From the NCBI GenBank assembly GCA_947626355.1, contig CANQRV010000034.1, forward strand, positions 1-32,508: a DNA stretch of 32,508 nucleotides, in the 5' to 3' direction. Under the pieces are notes generated by a model. The model was not told where the DNA came from, did no database searches, and was given only the letters and a program-made list of their open reading frames with translations. How positions within the stretch are numbered: the first letter of the stretch is position 1; each line of letters opens with the position of its first letter. Below are positions 16,539-24,869 of the stretch, one piece after another. A program made the position numbers and the translations under genes. This stretch comes from an uncultured Muribaculaceae bacterium. Its GTDB lineage: Bacteria; Bacteroidota; Bacteroidia; Bacteroidales; Muribaculaceae.

Positions 16539-16880
16539 TTAGAATTTAAGACCGGCCTTGCGGGCTGCATCGGCCAATGATTTCACTCTGCCGTGGAAAA
16601 GGTAGCCGTTGCGGTCGAACACCACCTCGGTGATACCGGCTTCCACAGCCTTCTTTGCTATATTCTCTCCGACCTTGGCGGCCTGTTCGGTCTTTGTGCC
16701 GCCCTCGATGCCCTTCGACGAGGCGGCTGCCAGTGTGTGGCCGGCCAGGTCGTCGATCACCTGGGCATAGATCGCTTTGTTGCTGCGGAACACGCTAAGC
16801 CGCGGACGGGCAGCGGTGCCGGAGATTTTCCCGCGGATGCGGGCCTTTATCTTGTTTCTTCTTGCTATCTTGGATATCAT
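16539..16880 (-). CDS. rplR: Ribosomal protein uL18
   Basis: 113 aa, normal length; binds 5S rRNA in the central protuberance with L5. Typical segments are [20 protein letters not shown] and the C-terminal [20 protein letters not shown]. It sits between rplF and rpsE. Confidence 0.98.
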   Translation of the reverse strand: MISKIARRNKIKARIRGKISGTAARPRLSVFRSNKAIYAQVIDDLAGHTLAAASSKGIEGGTKTEQAAKVGENIAKKAVEAGITEVVFDRNGYLFHGRVKSLADAARKAGLKF

Positions 16881-16895
16881 AACTTCCTGGATTTA

Positions 16896-17450
16896 TTATT
16901 TTGCATTGGCCGACTTGCCAGACTTGCGGCGGATTATCTCGCCCACAAACTTGATACCTTTTCCCTTGTAGGGCTCCGGCTTGCGCAGCGAACGGATCTT
17001 GGCGCACACCTGGCCGAGAAGCTGCTTGTCGCTGCTCTCGAGGGTGATGAGCGGGTTCTTGTTGCGCTCTGTCTTGGCCTCCACCTTGATTTCCTTCGGA
17101 AGCTTGATGTAGATGGCGTGCGAGTAGCCCAGCGCGAGCTCCAGCACCTGGCCGGTGGCTGTGGCCCTGTAGCCGACGCCCACGAGCTCCATCTCCTTCT
17201 TATAGCCTTCGCTGACACCTACCACCATGTTGTGCACGAGCGCGCGGTAAAGGCCGTGCATCGCCCTGTGCTCCTTGTCGTCGGTCGGACGCGTCAGCTC
17301 TATCTTGTTGTCTTCAATCTTCACCTGGATGTCAGGATTGATTTCCTGCGAGAGTTCCCCCTTGGGGCCCTTTACGGTGACTACGTTGTCTTTCACCTGC
17401 ACGGTGACGCCGGCAGGAATGGCGATGGGTGATTTACCTATTCTTGACAT
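16896..17450 (-). CDS. rplF: Ribosomal protein uL6
   Basis: 184 aa, normal length; two similar alpha/beta domains near the GTPase-associated centre. Recognised by MSRIGKSPIAIPAGVTV, VKGPKGELSQ and the C-terminal KPEPYKGKGIKFVGEIIRRK. It lies 15 bp after rpsH and 15 bp before rplR. Confidence 0.98.
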   Translation of the reverse strand: MSRIGKSPIAIPAGVTVQVKDNVVTVKGPKGELSQEINPDIQVKIEDNKIELTRPTDDKEHRAMHGLYRALVHNMVVGVSEGYKKEMELVGVGYRATATGQVLELALGYSHAIYIKLPKEIKVEAKTERNKNPLITLESSDKQLLGQVCAKIRSLRKPEPYKGKGIKFVGEIIRRKSGKSANAK

Positions 17451-17465
17451 GTTGCTTCCTCCTGC

Positions 17466-17864
17466 TTAATAAACGTAACACAATACCTCGCCGCCGATCT
17501 TCATGTCCTTGGCCTCCTTGTTGGTCATCACGCCGTGGGATGTCGACAGGATGGCGATGCCAAGCCCGTTGAGCACACGCGGCATGTCCTTATACCCCGT
17601 ATATTGACGAAGACCCGGACGCGACACTCTGTGCAGGTTCTTGATGGCGCACACCTTGTCGACCGGATCATACTTCAGGGCTATCTTGATGGTGCCCGAC
17701 GGTGTCGGACCCTCCTCAAACTTGTAGTTGAGGATGTAACCCTGCTCGAAAAGGATTTTTGTGATCTCCTTTTTCATTTTTGACGCGGGAATCTCCACCA
17801 CGCGGTGTCCCGCATGGATGGCGTTTCTCAATCTCGTCAGATAATCTGCGATTGGATCAGTCAT
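17466..17864 (-). CDS. rpsH: Ribosomal protein uS8
   Basis: 132 aa, normal length; a primary 16S binder and, in E. coli, the repressor of the spc operon. It starts MTDPIADYLTRLRNAIHAGH and contains KDMPRVLNGLGIAILSTSHG and the end GGEVLCYVY. An unusually long 172-nt gap with a strong hairpin precedes it, which may be a target for regulation by S8. Confidence 0.98.
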   Translation of the reverse strand: MTDPIADYLTRLRNAIHAGHRVVEIPASKMKKEITKILFEQGYILNYKFEEGPTPSGTIKIALKYDPVDKVCAIKNLHRVSRPGLRQYTGYKDMPRVLNGLGIAILSTSHGVMTNKEAKDMKIGGEVLCYVY

Positions 17865-18036
17865 TGTTTTAATTGTTAAATTGATTCAGATTAGCTCCGA
17901 ACAATATTTAAAAATCTCTGTATGTCTGTCTATTACGAGACCCCGACGCGCAGCGCCTTCCGCTTATGGAAGACGCTGCGGCCGCGGTTTCTCCTTTAGT
18001 AACGCACGGGCACTCCGTTTATTGTGCTCCGATGCC
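17865..18036 (-). promoter_or_regulatory. 172-nt rpsN-rpsH intercistronic region with strong hairpin
   Basis: No credible ORF. The arms CGCAGCG-c-CTTCC (17949-17961) and GGAAG-a-CGCTGCG (17968-17980) form about 12 bp with one C/A mismatch and a 6-nt loop. The mRNA side toward rpsH then becomes A+T-rich for about 60 nt up to the start codon. I found no -33/-7 promoter pair. The size and place immediately upstream of rpsH suggest a regulatory leader; that is inference. Confidence 0.45.
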
Positions 18037-18339
18037 TCACCAGCTTGCTTTTTTCACACCCGGTATCAGACCTGCCGATGCCATCTCGCGGAACTGGATA
18101 CGCGAGATGCCGAACTGGCGCATGTAGCCTTTCGGACGCCCCGTGATCTCGCAACGGTTGTGGAGACGCACCTTCGAGGCGTTTTTCGGGAGCTTCTGAA
18201 GCTTGGTCAGCGCCTCGTAGTCGATGTTGCCGTCGGCGTCGGCCAGTGCTGCCTTCTTGAGGGCGGCCTTCTTCTCGGCGTATTTCTCGACGAGCCTGCG
18301 GCGCTTCACCTCACGGGCCTTCATTGATTCTTTTGCCAT
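18037..18339 (-). CDS. rpsN: Ribosomal protein uS14, zinc-free long form
   Basis: 100 aa. This is the longer C- form: the CxxC pairs of the 61-aa zinc-binding S14 are missing and an insertion is present (about residues 30-60). It starts [20 protein letters not shown] and carries [20 protein letters not shown], then [17 protein letters not shown]. It lies 9 bp after rplE and is followed by the 172-nt gap before rpsH. Confidence 0.97.
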   Translation of the reverse strand: MAKESMKAREVKRRRLVEKYAEKKAALKKAALADADGNIDYEALTKLQKLPKNASKVRLHNRCEITGRPKGYMRQFGISRIQFREMASAGLIPGVKKASW

Positions 18340-18348
18340 ATGTGAATC

Positions 18349-18897
18349 TTATTTTTCTTTTTTGAACGGAAGGCCGAATTTCTTCAGCAGCGCGAAGCCC
18401 TCCTCATCGGTCTTGGCCGATGTCACGAAGGTGATGTTCATGCCCTGCAGTTTCGGCACATTGTCGATATTGATCTCGGGGAAAATGATCTGCTCTGTGA
18501 TGCCGAGCGTGTAGTTGCCGCGCCCGTCGAGCTTGGAGTTGATGCCCTTGAAGTCGCGGATTCGCGGAAGGGCCACCCTTACCAGACGCTCCAGGAACTC
18601 ATACATCTTCTCACGGCGCAGTGTCACCATAGCGCCGATCGGCATCTTCTTACGAAGCTTGAAGTTGGAGATGTCCTTGCGGGAGAGCGTGGGCACCGCC
18701 TTCTGGCCGGTGATCGCTGTCAGCTCGTTGATCGCTGTCTCGATGAGCTTCTTGTCCTGTGTGGCAGCGCCGAGGCCCTGGTTGATCACAATCTTCTCCA
18801 GGCGGGGCACCTGCATCACCGTCGAATAGTTGAACTCCTTGGTGAGTTCGGGCACTATCCTTTCCTTGTAGTCTTTGCTGAGTGTCGTGCTGCTCAT
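18349..18897 (-). CDS. rplE: Ribosomal protein uL5
   Basis: 182 aa, normal length; binds 5S rRNA and contacts P-site tRNA. Recognised by [35 protein letters not shown] and [15 protein letters not shown]. Its ATG overlaps the rplX stop by one base (TAATG), indicating translational coupling. Confidence 0.98.
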   Translation of the reverse strand: MSSTTLSKDYKERIVPELTKEFNYSTVMQVPRLEKIVINQGLGAATQDKKLIETAINELTAITGQKAVPTLSRKDISNFKLRKKMPIGAMVTLRREKMYEFLERLVRVALPRIRDFKGINSKLDGRGNYTLGITEQIIFPEINIDNVPKLQGMNITFVTSAKTDEEGFALLKKFGLPFKKEK

Positions 18898-19217
18898 TAC
18901 TTAATCTCCTCTCCTGACTTTTTAGAATAACGTACGAGTTTGCCGGCCTCGTTGAGCCTGCGGCCCACACGGGTAGGCTTGCCGGATTTGGGATCCACCA
19001 CGTTCAGGTTGCTAATGTGGATGGGAGCCTCGATCTTCACGATACCGCCCTGCGGATATTTGGCGTTGGGCTTCATGCTCTTCGACACCATGTTGATGCC
19101 TTCTACAAGAGCCGTGAGCTTGGCGGGATGCATCTCGAGCACCCTGCCGGTCTTGCCTTTGTCCTTGCCGGTATTGACATAGACCGTGTCGCCCTTCTTT
19201 ATATGGAATTTTGCCAT
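18897..19217 (-). CDS. rplX: Ribosomal protein uL24
   Basis: 106 aa; an assembly-initiating large-subunit protein. The KOW motif lies near the N terminus in [20 protein letters not shown], followed by [14 protein letters not shown] and the C-terminal [20 protein letters not shown]. It lies 21 bp after rplN and its stop overlaps the rplE start. Confidence 0.98.
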   Translation of the reverse strand: MAKFHIKKGDTVYVNTGKDKGKTGRVLEMHPAKLTALVEGINMVSKSMKPNAKYPQGGIVKIEAPIHISNLNVVDPKSGKPTRVGRRLNEAGKLVRYSKKSGEEIK

Positions 19218-19238
19218 TGCTTTTTTGATTTTGAGACG

Positions 19239-19604
19239 TTAAAGTACTTCAGGCGCCAGCGACACGATCTTCATGTTGGTGGCACGGAGTTCACGGGCCA
19301 CGGGGCCGAAGATACGGGTGCCGCGGAGTTCCCCGGCGTTGTTGAGCAATACGCAGGCGTTGTCGTCGAAGCGGATGTAGCTGCCGTCGGGACGGCGGAT
19401 CTCCTTCTTGGTGCGTACTACGACTGCCTTGGAGACGGTGCCTTTCTTTACATCTGACGACGGGATTGTGCTCTTCACGGTGACGACGATGATATCGCCG
19501 ACACTGGCATAACGACGTCCCGTGCCGCCAAGCACGTGGATACACAGCGCCTCTTTTGCGCCGCTGTTGTCTGCTACGGTCAAACGTGATTCAGTCTGTA
19601 TCAT
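19239..19604 (-). CDS. rplN: Ribosomal protein uL14
   Basis: 121 aa, normal length; forms part of an intersubunit bridge with 16S rRNA. It starts [20 protein letters not shown] and contains [17 protein letters not shown] and [16 protein letters not shown]. It is separated from rpsQ by 2 bp. Confidence 0.98.
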   Translation of the reverse strand: MIQTESRLTVADNSGAKEALCIHVLGGTGRRYASVGDIIVVTVKSTIPSSDVKKGTVSKAVVVRTKKEIRRPDGSYIRFDDNACVLLNNAGELRGTRIFGPVARELRATNMKIVSLAPEVL

Positions 19605-19606
19605 GA

Positions 19607-19867
19607 TTACTTGACTTTTTCAATGATTTCTACCAGTCTCCATCTCTTGGTCTTGCTCAGCGGGCGTGTCTCCATCAGGCGTACGGTGTCGCCTACAGAG
19701 CACTCGTTGTTCTCGTCGTGAGCGTGATACTTCTTTGTCTTGTTGACAAATTTGCCATAGATAGGGTGTTTCTCTTTCCACTTGATCTCGACCGTGATGG
19801 TCTTGTCGCATTTGTTGCTCGAAACAACCCCTATCCTCTCTTTTCTCAAATGTCTTTTCTCTTCCAT
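19607..19867 (-). CDS. rpsQ: Ribosomal protein uS17
   Basis: 86 aa OB-fold protein that binds 16S rRNA early in assembly. Typical motifs are [40 protein letters not shown] and [20 protein letters not shown]. It lies 25 bp after rpmC and 2 bp before rplN. Confidence 0.98.
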   Translation of the reverse strand: MEEKRHLRKERIGVVSSNKCDKTITVEIKWKEKHPIYGKFVNKTKKYHAHDENNECSVGDTVRLMETRPLSKTKRWRLVEIIEKVK

Positions 19868-19892
19868 TTCTTTCAGATCTTTTCGGGGGTTT

Positions 19893-20108
19893 TCACTCTG
19901 CGGAAGCAGCCGCTGCAGCGGCTATTTCCTTCTGGCGCAACACAGTCTTCAAGCGGGCAATATGCCGACGGTCTTTGGTGATCTTCGACGGATTGTCTAC
20001 GGGAGATATCGCGTGCGCTACTTTCAATTCACGATAAGCCTTCTCGGCGGCCTCTATCTGGGCCTGCAGCTCCTGAATGCTTAATTCCTTGATTTCTTCC
20101 TTTTTCAT
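19893..20108 (-). CDS. rpmC: Ribosomal protein uL29
   Basis: 71 aa two-helix protein at the tunnel exit, part of the SRP and trigger-factor docking area. It starts [20 protein letters not shown] and has [21 protein letters not shown] short alanine-rich tail (AAAAAASAE) follows. It sits between rplP and rpsQ, 25 bp from each. Confidence 0.97.
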   Translation of the reverse strand: MKKEEIKELSIQELQAQIEAAEKAYRELKVAHAISPVDNPSKITKDRRHIARLKTVLRQKEIAAAAAASAE

Positions 20109-20133
20109 TGTTTATATATCTTGGCGGATGCCG

Positions 20134-20565
20134 TTATACATTCTGCGTGGGGTCGTAGTCGCGGCGCACCACGAACTTCGTGATGACCGGAAGCTTCTGG
20201 GCTGCCAGACGCAGGGCCTCCTTGGCGATGTCGAAGGGCACGCCCTCCACCTCGATCAGGATGCGCCCCGGAGTCACGGGCGCTACGAATCCCTCGGGAT
20301 TACCTTTACCTTTACCCATTCGCACTTCGGCCGGCTTCTTGGTGATAGGCTTGTCGGGGAATATTCTGATCCAGATCTGGCCCTGACGCTGCATGTGGCG
20401 TGTCACGGCCACACGGGCAGCCTCGATCTGACGGCCGGTGATCCATTTCGACTCAAGAGTCTTGATGCCGAATGAGCCGAAGGCAAGCTGGTTGCCGCGC
20501 TGGGCCTCACCTTTCATGCGGCCCTTTTGCGAACGGCGGAATTTGGTTTTTTTCGGTTGTAACAT
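20134..20565 (-). CDS. rplP: Ribosomal protein uL16
   Basis: 143 aa, near normal length; lies close to the A-site tRNA elbow. It starts [19 protein letters not shown] and contains [19 protein letters not shown] and [20 protein letters not shown]. It lies 15 bp after rpsC. Confidence 0.98.
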   Translation of the reverse strand: MLQPKKTKFRRSQKGRMKGEAQRGNQLAFGSFGIKTLESKWITGRQIEAARVAVTRHMQRQGQIWIRIFPDKPITKKPAEVRMGKGKGNPEGFVAPVTPGRILIEVEGVPFDIAKEALRLAAQKLPVITKFVVRRDYDPTQNV

Positions 20566-20580
20566 TTCGGATTGCTCTTA

Positions 20581-21315
20581 TTAACGATTGTTGTTTTTCT
20601 TGTTGCGGAAGCCGCCCTTGCGGTTGCCGCCTCCCTGAGGACGTCCGGGCTCCTTGGCCACTGTGGCATAGGCGGGAGCAAGCTCCTTGCGGCCATAGAC
20701 CTCACCGCGGCAGATCCATACCTTCACGCCCACGATGCCCACTTTCGTGAGGGCCTCGGCGAGAGCGTAGTCGATGTCGGCACGCAGGGTGTGGAGCGGC
20801 GTGCGGCCCTCCTTGAACATCTCGCTGCGGGCCATCTCGGCGCCGTTGAGACGGCCGCTGACCTGCACCTTGATCCCCTCGGCGCCCATTCGCATCGTCG
20901 ATGCGACAGCCATCTTCACGGCACGGCGGTAAGCCACCTTGCCCTCGATCTGGCGCGCGATGTTGTTGGCCACGATCTCGGCATCCAGCTCCGGACGCTT
21001 GATCTCATGGATGTTGATCTGCACTTCCTTGTCGGTGAGCTTCTTCAGCTCGTCTTTCAGCTCGTCGACATCCTTGCCGCCTTTGCCGATCACCATGCCC
21101 GGACGGGAGGTGCAGATTGTCACTGTCACCATCTTGAGCGTGCGCTCGATGATGATGCGTGAGACACTTGCTTTTGCAAGACGAGTGCGGAGATACTTAC
21201 GGATGATGGAGTCCTCGAGAAGAGTCTCGCCGTATTTCTTTCCGCCATACCAGTTGGAGTCCCAGCCGCGGATCACACCCAAGCGGTTGCTGATTGGATT
21301 AACTTTCTGTCCCAT
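20581..21315 (-). CDS. rpsC: Ribosomal protein uS3
   Basis: 244 aa from the ATG at 21315 ([20 protein letters not shown]). A longer frame to 21354 would overlap rplV and lacks homologous sequence. A central KH domain carries [17 protein letters not shown]. The C-terminal domain contains [19 protein letters not shown]. The protein ends in a Gly/Asn/Lys-rich basic tail. It forms part of the mRNA entry tunnel. Confidence 0.97.
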   Translation of the reverse strand: MGQKVNPISNRLGVIRGWDSNWYGGKKYGETLLEDSIIRKYLRTRLAKASVSRIIIERTLKMVTVTICTSRPGMVIGKGGKDVDELKDELKKLTDKEVQINIHEIKRPELDAEIVANNIARQIEGKVAYRRAVKMAVASTMRMGAEGIKVQVSGRLNGAEMARSEMFKEGRTPLHTLRADIDYALAEALTKVGIVGVKVWICRGEVYGRKELAPAYATVAKEPGRPQGGGNRKGGFRNKKNNNR

Positions 21316-21322
21316 CTTGTAG

Positions 21323-21727
21323 TTAAGCTTTATCGTTGTTATAAGAGTCGACAAATATTGTCACGTGGTTGGAGCGCTTGCGGATGCGGTAGCCGCGTCC
21401 CCGCGAAGCCGGACGCAGACGCTTGAGCATCGGGGCGCAGTCTACGAAGACCGTCTTCACGTAGAGCTCGCCGGCCTCGGCCTTGCGCTCGTTTTTCTGC
21501 TCCCAGTTGGCGATGGCCGAACGGAGGAGCTTCTCCACCTTGCGTGAAGCCTCCTTGTTGGAGAATTTAAGGATACCCAGCGCCTTGAAAGCCTCCTGGC
21601 CGCGGATCATGTCCACCACCAGACGCATCTTGCGGGGTGAGGAAGGCACATTGTGAAGCTTCGCGAAGTATTCGCCCTTGCGCGCTTCCTTGATGGCCTC
21701 AGCTGATTTTCTTTTTCTTAAACCCAT
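21323..21727 (-). CDS. rplV: Ribosomal protein uL22
   Basis: 134 aa; its beta-hairpin lines the exit tunnel and is a site of macrolide resistance mutations in other bacteria. The hairpin region is [20 protein letters not shown]. The N-terminal core carries [20 protein letters not shown]. It lies 7 bp before rpsC and 43 bp after rpsS. Confidence 0.97.
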   Translation of the reverse strand: MGLRKRKSAEAIKEARKGEYFAKLHNVPSSPRKMRLVVDMIRGQEAFKALGILKFSNKEASRKVEKLLRSAIANWEQKNERKAEAGELYVKTVFVDCAPMLKRLRPASRGRGYRIRKRSNHVTIFVDSYNNDKA

Positions 21728-21770
21728 TGTATTTCGTTGTTCTTTTTATCTTTATGGATATTTGGGGCCA

Positions 21771-22040
21771 TTATTTTTTCTTGTTGCCTGCATGGCCGCG
21801 GAAGGTGCGTGTGGGGGCGAACTCGCCGAGCTTGTGGCCTACCATGTTTTCTGTGACATACACGGGAATAAACTTATTGCCGTTGTGCACAGCGAATGTG
21901 TGGCCCACAAAGTCGGGGGAGATCATGGAAGCACGGCTCCAGGTCTTGATGACCGACTTCTTGCCGCTTTCTTCCATGGCAGCCACCTTCTTCTCCAGCT
22001 TCACGCTGATGAATGGTCCTTTTTTAAGCGAACGACTCAT
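21771..22040 (-). CDS. rpsS: Ribosomal protein uS19
   Basis: 89 aa, normal length; a small-subunit head protein next to S13. It starts [20 protein letters not shown] and contains [20 protein letters not shown] and [16 protein letters not shown]. It lies 21 bp after rplB. Confidence 0.98.
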   Translation of the reverse strand: MSRSLKKGPFISVKLEKKVAAMEESGKKSVIKTWSRASMISPDFVGHTFAVHNGNKFIPVYVTENMVGHKLGEFAPTRTFRGHAGNKKK

Positions 22041-22061
22041 AGTTGTCTTCTTTTTGTCAAA

Positions 22062-22931
22062 TTATTTTTTCCTTCTTTCAATAATATACTTCGAAGAGTG
22101 CTTCTTCGGCGAGCGTGTCTTCAGGCCCTTTGCATAGAGGCCTGTGCGGCTCCTCGGGTGTCCACCGCTCTGACGGCCCTCGCCACCACCCATCGGGTGG
22201 TCTACAGGGTTCATCACGACGCCACGGTTGTGGGGGCGGCGTCCCAGCCAGCGCGAGCGTCCGGCCTTGCCGCTGCTCTCCAGTGCGTGGTCGCTGTTGC
22301 CTACCACGCCCACTGTGGCGCGGCATGAGAGAAGCACCTTCCTTGTCTCTCCGGAAGGCAATTTGATGATCGCGTAGTCTCCTTCGCGCGAAGTCAACTG
22401 AGCGAACGTGCCTGCAGAGCGTGCCATGACGGCGCCCTGGCCAGGCTTCAGTTCGATACAATGGATTAGTGTTCCGACAGGTATCTTCGAGAGGGGCAGC
22501 GTGTTGCCGACCTCGGGGGCGGCATCCTCGCCGCTCATCACTGTCTGGCCTACAGTGAGTCCGTTGGGAGCCACCATGTAGGCCTTCGAGCCGTCTTTGT
22601 AGTAGAGAAGCGCGATGCGGGCCGAGCGGTTGGGATCATACTCGATGGTCATCACCGTTGCGGGCACTCCGTCGTTGTTTCTCTTGAAGTCGATGAGACG
22701 CAATTTTCTCTTATGGCCCCCGCCGCGGTAGCGCGTCGTCAGGTGGCCCTCGGTGTTGCGGCCGCCTGTCGACCGCTTACCGACTGTAAGAGACTTTTCT
22801 GGTGCTATTTTGGAAATCTGCTTCACGAGCTTCTCCCCGTTGGCGCCCTTAGCGAGCACCTCGTTGCGGAACACACCAATAATCTTGTGTCTTTGCCCAG
22901 GGGTTGTGGGCTTGAATTTTCTTACTGCCAT
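22062..22931 (-). CDS. rplB: Ribosomal protein uL2 with N-terminal insertion
   Basis: 289 aa, against about 273-276 in most bacteria. The core is normal: [20 protein letters not shown], the central RNA-binding domain, and the peptidyl-transferase-proximal stretch [18 protein letters not shown] with its conserved histidine. The extra length lies at about residues 20-45, where [20 protein letters not shown] replaces a much shorter segment before the APEKSL motif. It lies 5 bp after rplW. Confidence 0.97.
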   Translation of the reverse strand: MAVRKFKPTTPGQRHKIIGVFRNEVLAKGANGEKLVKQISKIAPEKSLTVGKRSTGGRNTEGHLTTRYRGGGHKRKLRLIDFKRNNDGVPATVMTIEYDPNRSARIALLYYKDGSKAYMVAPNGLTVGQTVMSGEDAAPEVGNTLPLSKIPVGTLIHCIELKPGQGAVMARSAGTFAQLTSREGDYAIIKLPSGETRKVLLSCRATVGVVGNSDHALESSGKAGRSRWLGRRPHNRGVVMNPVDHPMGGGEGRQSGGHPRSRTGLYAKGLKTRSPKKHSSKYIIERRKK

Positions 22932-22936
22932 CAGTG

Positions 22937-23227
22937 TTAAATGTTGCTATAATAGTCGATCTTCTGTCCTTTGGCCACTGTGACGTAGGCCTTCTTGAAT
23001 GCAGGCTTGCGGCCACGTACGAGACCGCCCTTCGTGTAGCGCTGCTTGCGCTTGCCTGCATAGCAGGCCACGTTCACCTTTTCAACTCTCACATTGTAGA
23101 GCTTCTCCACAATGTCCTTGATCTGAAACTTGTTGGCCTCCGGAGACACTGCAAACGTGTAGCAGTTGAGCTTCTCGCTGTATGCCGTGGCCTTTTCAGT
23201 CACTATCGGTCTGATCTGGATGTCCAT
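22937..23227 (-). CDS. rplW: Ribosomal protein uL23
   Basis: 96 aa, normal length; the tunnel-exit docking site for trigger factor and SRP. It starts [20 protein letters not shown] and has [20 protein letters not shown] and the basic loop with [18 protein letters not shown]. It sits between rplD (20 bp) and rplB (5 bp). Confidence 0.98.
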   Translation of the reverse strand: MDIQIRPIVTEKATAYSEKLNCYTFAVSPEANKFQIKDIVEKLYNVRVEKVNVACYAGKRKQRYTKGGLVRGRKPAFKKAYVTVAKGQKIDYYSNI

Positions 23228-23247
23228 GTTGTCTTATCTCCTTCGGT

Positions 23248-23874
23248 TTAGAATTCATTGATCACTGCGAGGCTGTCTTCTGTCACGAGGATAGCGTCGG
23301 TATTGAGCACGGTGTAGGCGTTGAGGTCCTTGGCCTGTGTCATCAGCGCGTTGGGGATGTTGCGCACCGACAGAAGCACGTTGCGGTCGTTGTCGTTCAT
23401 CACCAGAAGCACCTTCTTGTCGTCGATCTTGAAGCTCTTGGCGACCTCGATGAAGCTCTTGGTGCGCGGCTTGTCGAATGTGAAGTTCTCCACCACGATG
23501 ATGTTCTGCACCTTCGAGGTCAGCGCGATGCGCCTTGCGAGGGCCTTCATCTTCTTGTTGATCTTCTGACGGTAGTCGCGGGGACGCGGGCCGAATACAC
23601 GGCCGCCGCCGCGGAGCACGGGGCTGTTGATGTCGCCGCGACGCGCGCCGCCACCCCCTTTCTGGCGTCCGAGCTTGCGCGTGGAGCCGCTCACCTCGCT
23701 GCGCTCCTTGCTCTTGTGTGTGCCCTGACGCTGGTTGGCCAGATACTGTTTTACGTCGAGATATATCGTGTGTTCGGCATTGCCCTCGCTGAGGTCGCGG
23801 GCGAATACATTGTCGTTGAGCGTCACCTTACGTCCGGTGTCTTCCCCCTTGATATTGTATACTGCTACTTCCAT
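23248..23874 (-). CDS. rplD: Ribosomal protein uL4
   Basis: 208 aa, normal length; its extended loop lines the exit tunnel. The loop is recognised by [20 protein letters not shown] and [20 protein letters not shown]. In E. coli L4 represses the S10 operon. Its ATG overlaps the rplC stop by one base (TAATG). Confidence 0.98.
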   Translation of the reverse strand: MEVAVYNIKGEDTGRKVTLNDNVFARDLSEGNAEHTIYLDVKQYLANQRQGTHKSKERSEVSGSTRKLGRQKGGGGARRGDINSPVLRGGGRVFGPRPRDYRQKINKKMKALARRIALTSKVQNIIVVENFTFDKPRTKSFIEVAKSFKIDDKKVLLVMNDNDRNVLLSVRNIPNALMTQAKDLNAYTVLNTDAILVTEDSLAVINEF

Positions 23875-24491
23875 TATTTCTCAACTAAAACGATTGAACC
23901 TTTCGAGCCCGGTATGGAGCCCTTGATCATTAACAGATTGTGCTCGGGAATCACCTTGATGACCTGGAGATTCTGCACTGTGACGCGCTCGTTGCCCATC
24001 TGGCCGGCCATGCGCAGGCCCTTGAAGACCTTGGCGGGATAGGAGCAGGCACCGATTGAACCCGGCGCGCGCAGACGGTTGTGCTGGCCGTGTGTGCTCT
24101 GGCCTACGCCACCGAAACCATGGCGCTTCACCACGCCCTGGAAACCTTTGCCTTTGCTTGTGCCCACTACATCCACGAAGGCGCCCTCCTGGAAGAGGTC
24201 GACCGTGAGCGTCTGTCCCAGCTCCGGCATTGTCTCAAACGACTTGAACTCGGCCAAGTGGCGCTGCGGGGCTACGCCTGCTTTCTGGAAGTGGCCGGCC
24301 ATCGGCTTCGTGGTGTGCTTCTCCTTCTTCTCCTGGAAGCCCACCTGCACTGCGCTGTAGCCGTCTTTCTCCACTGTCTTAAGCTGAGTAACCACACAAG
24401 GACCTACTTCGATAACAGTGCACGGCACGTTCTTGCCGTCGGCACTGAAAACGGATGTCATTCCGATTTTCTTTCCTAATAATCCTGGCAT
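23874..24491 (-). CDS. rplC: Ribosomal protein uL3
   Basis: 205 aa, normal length; a large-subunit assembly initiator whose loop reaches toward the peptidyl-transferase centre. It starts [20 protein letters not shown] and carries [20 protein letters not shown] and [20 protein letters not shown]. It lies 54 bp after rpsJ. Confidence 0.98.
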   Translation of the reverse strand: MPGLLGKKIGMTSVFSADGKNVPCTVIEVGPCVVTQLKTVEKDGYSAVQVGFQEKKEKHTTKPMAGHFQKAGVAPQRHLAEFKSFETMPELGQTLTVDLFQEGAFVDVVGTSKGKGFQGVVKRHGFGGVGQSTHGQHNRLRAPGSIGACSYPAKVFKGLRMAGQMGNERVTVQNLQVIKVIPEHNLLMIKGSIPGSKGSIVLVEK

Positions 24492-24545
24492 TTCTTACTT
24501 TACTTTGATGGTTGTGATTTCTTGCGGGATTTTCCCTTCTCTCTC

Positions 24546-24851
24546 TTACACCTTGATCGACACATCCACGCCGCTGGGGAGCTCGAGCTTCATCAGCGCG
24601 TCTACTGTCTTCGACGAAGAGCTGTAGATGTCGATAAGACGCTGATAGGAAGAGAGCTCAAACTGCTCGCGGGCCTTCTTGTTGACGAAAGTCGAGCGGT
24701 TGACGGTGAAGATGCGCTTGTGGGTCGGCAGGGGTATCGGGCCGCTCACCACAGCGCCGGTCGATTTCACCGTCTTCACGATCTTCTCGGCCGATTTGTC
24801 GACCAGGTTATGGTCGTAAGATTTGAGTTTGATTCTGATTTTCTCGTTCAT
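24546..24851 (-). CDS. rpsJ: Ribosomal protein uS10
   Basis: 101 aa, normal length; a small-subunit head protein that also serves as NusE in antitermination complexes. It starts [20 protein letters not shown] and has [20 protein letters not shown]. It lies only 18 bp after fusA with no tuf gene and no promoter between them, so the str and S10 blocks appear fused. Confidence 0.98.
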   Translation of the reverse strand: MNEKIRIKLKSYDHNLVDKSAEKIVKTVKSTGAVVSGPIPLPTHKRIFTVNRSTFVNKKAREQFELSSYQRLIDIYSSSSKTVDALMKLELPSGVDVSIKV

Positions 24852-24869
24852 ATCTGTGGATGACTGTTA

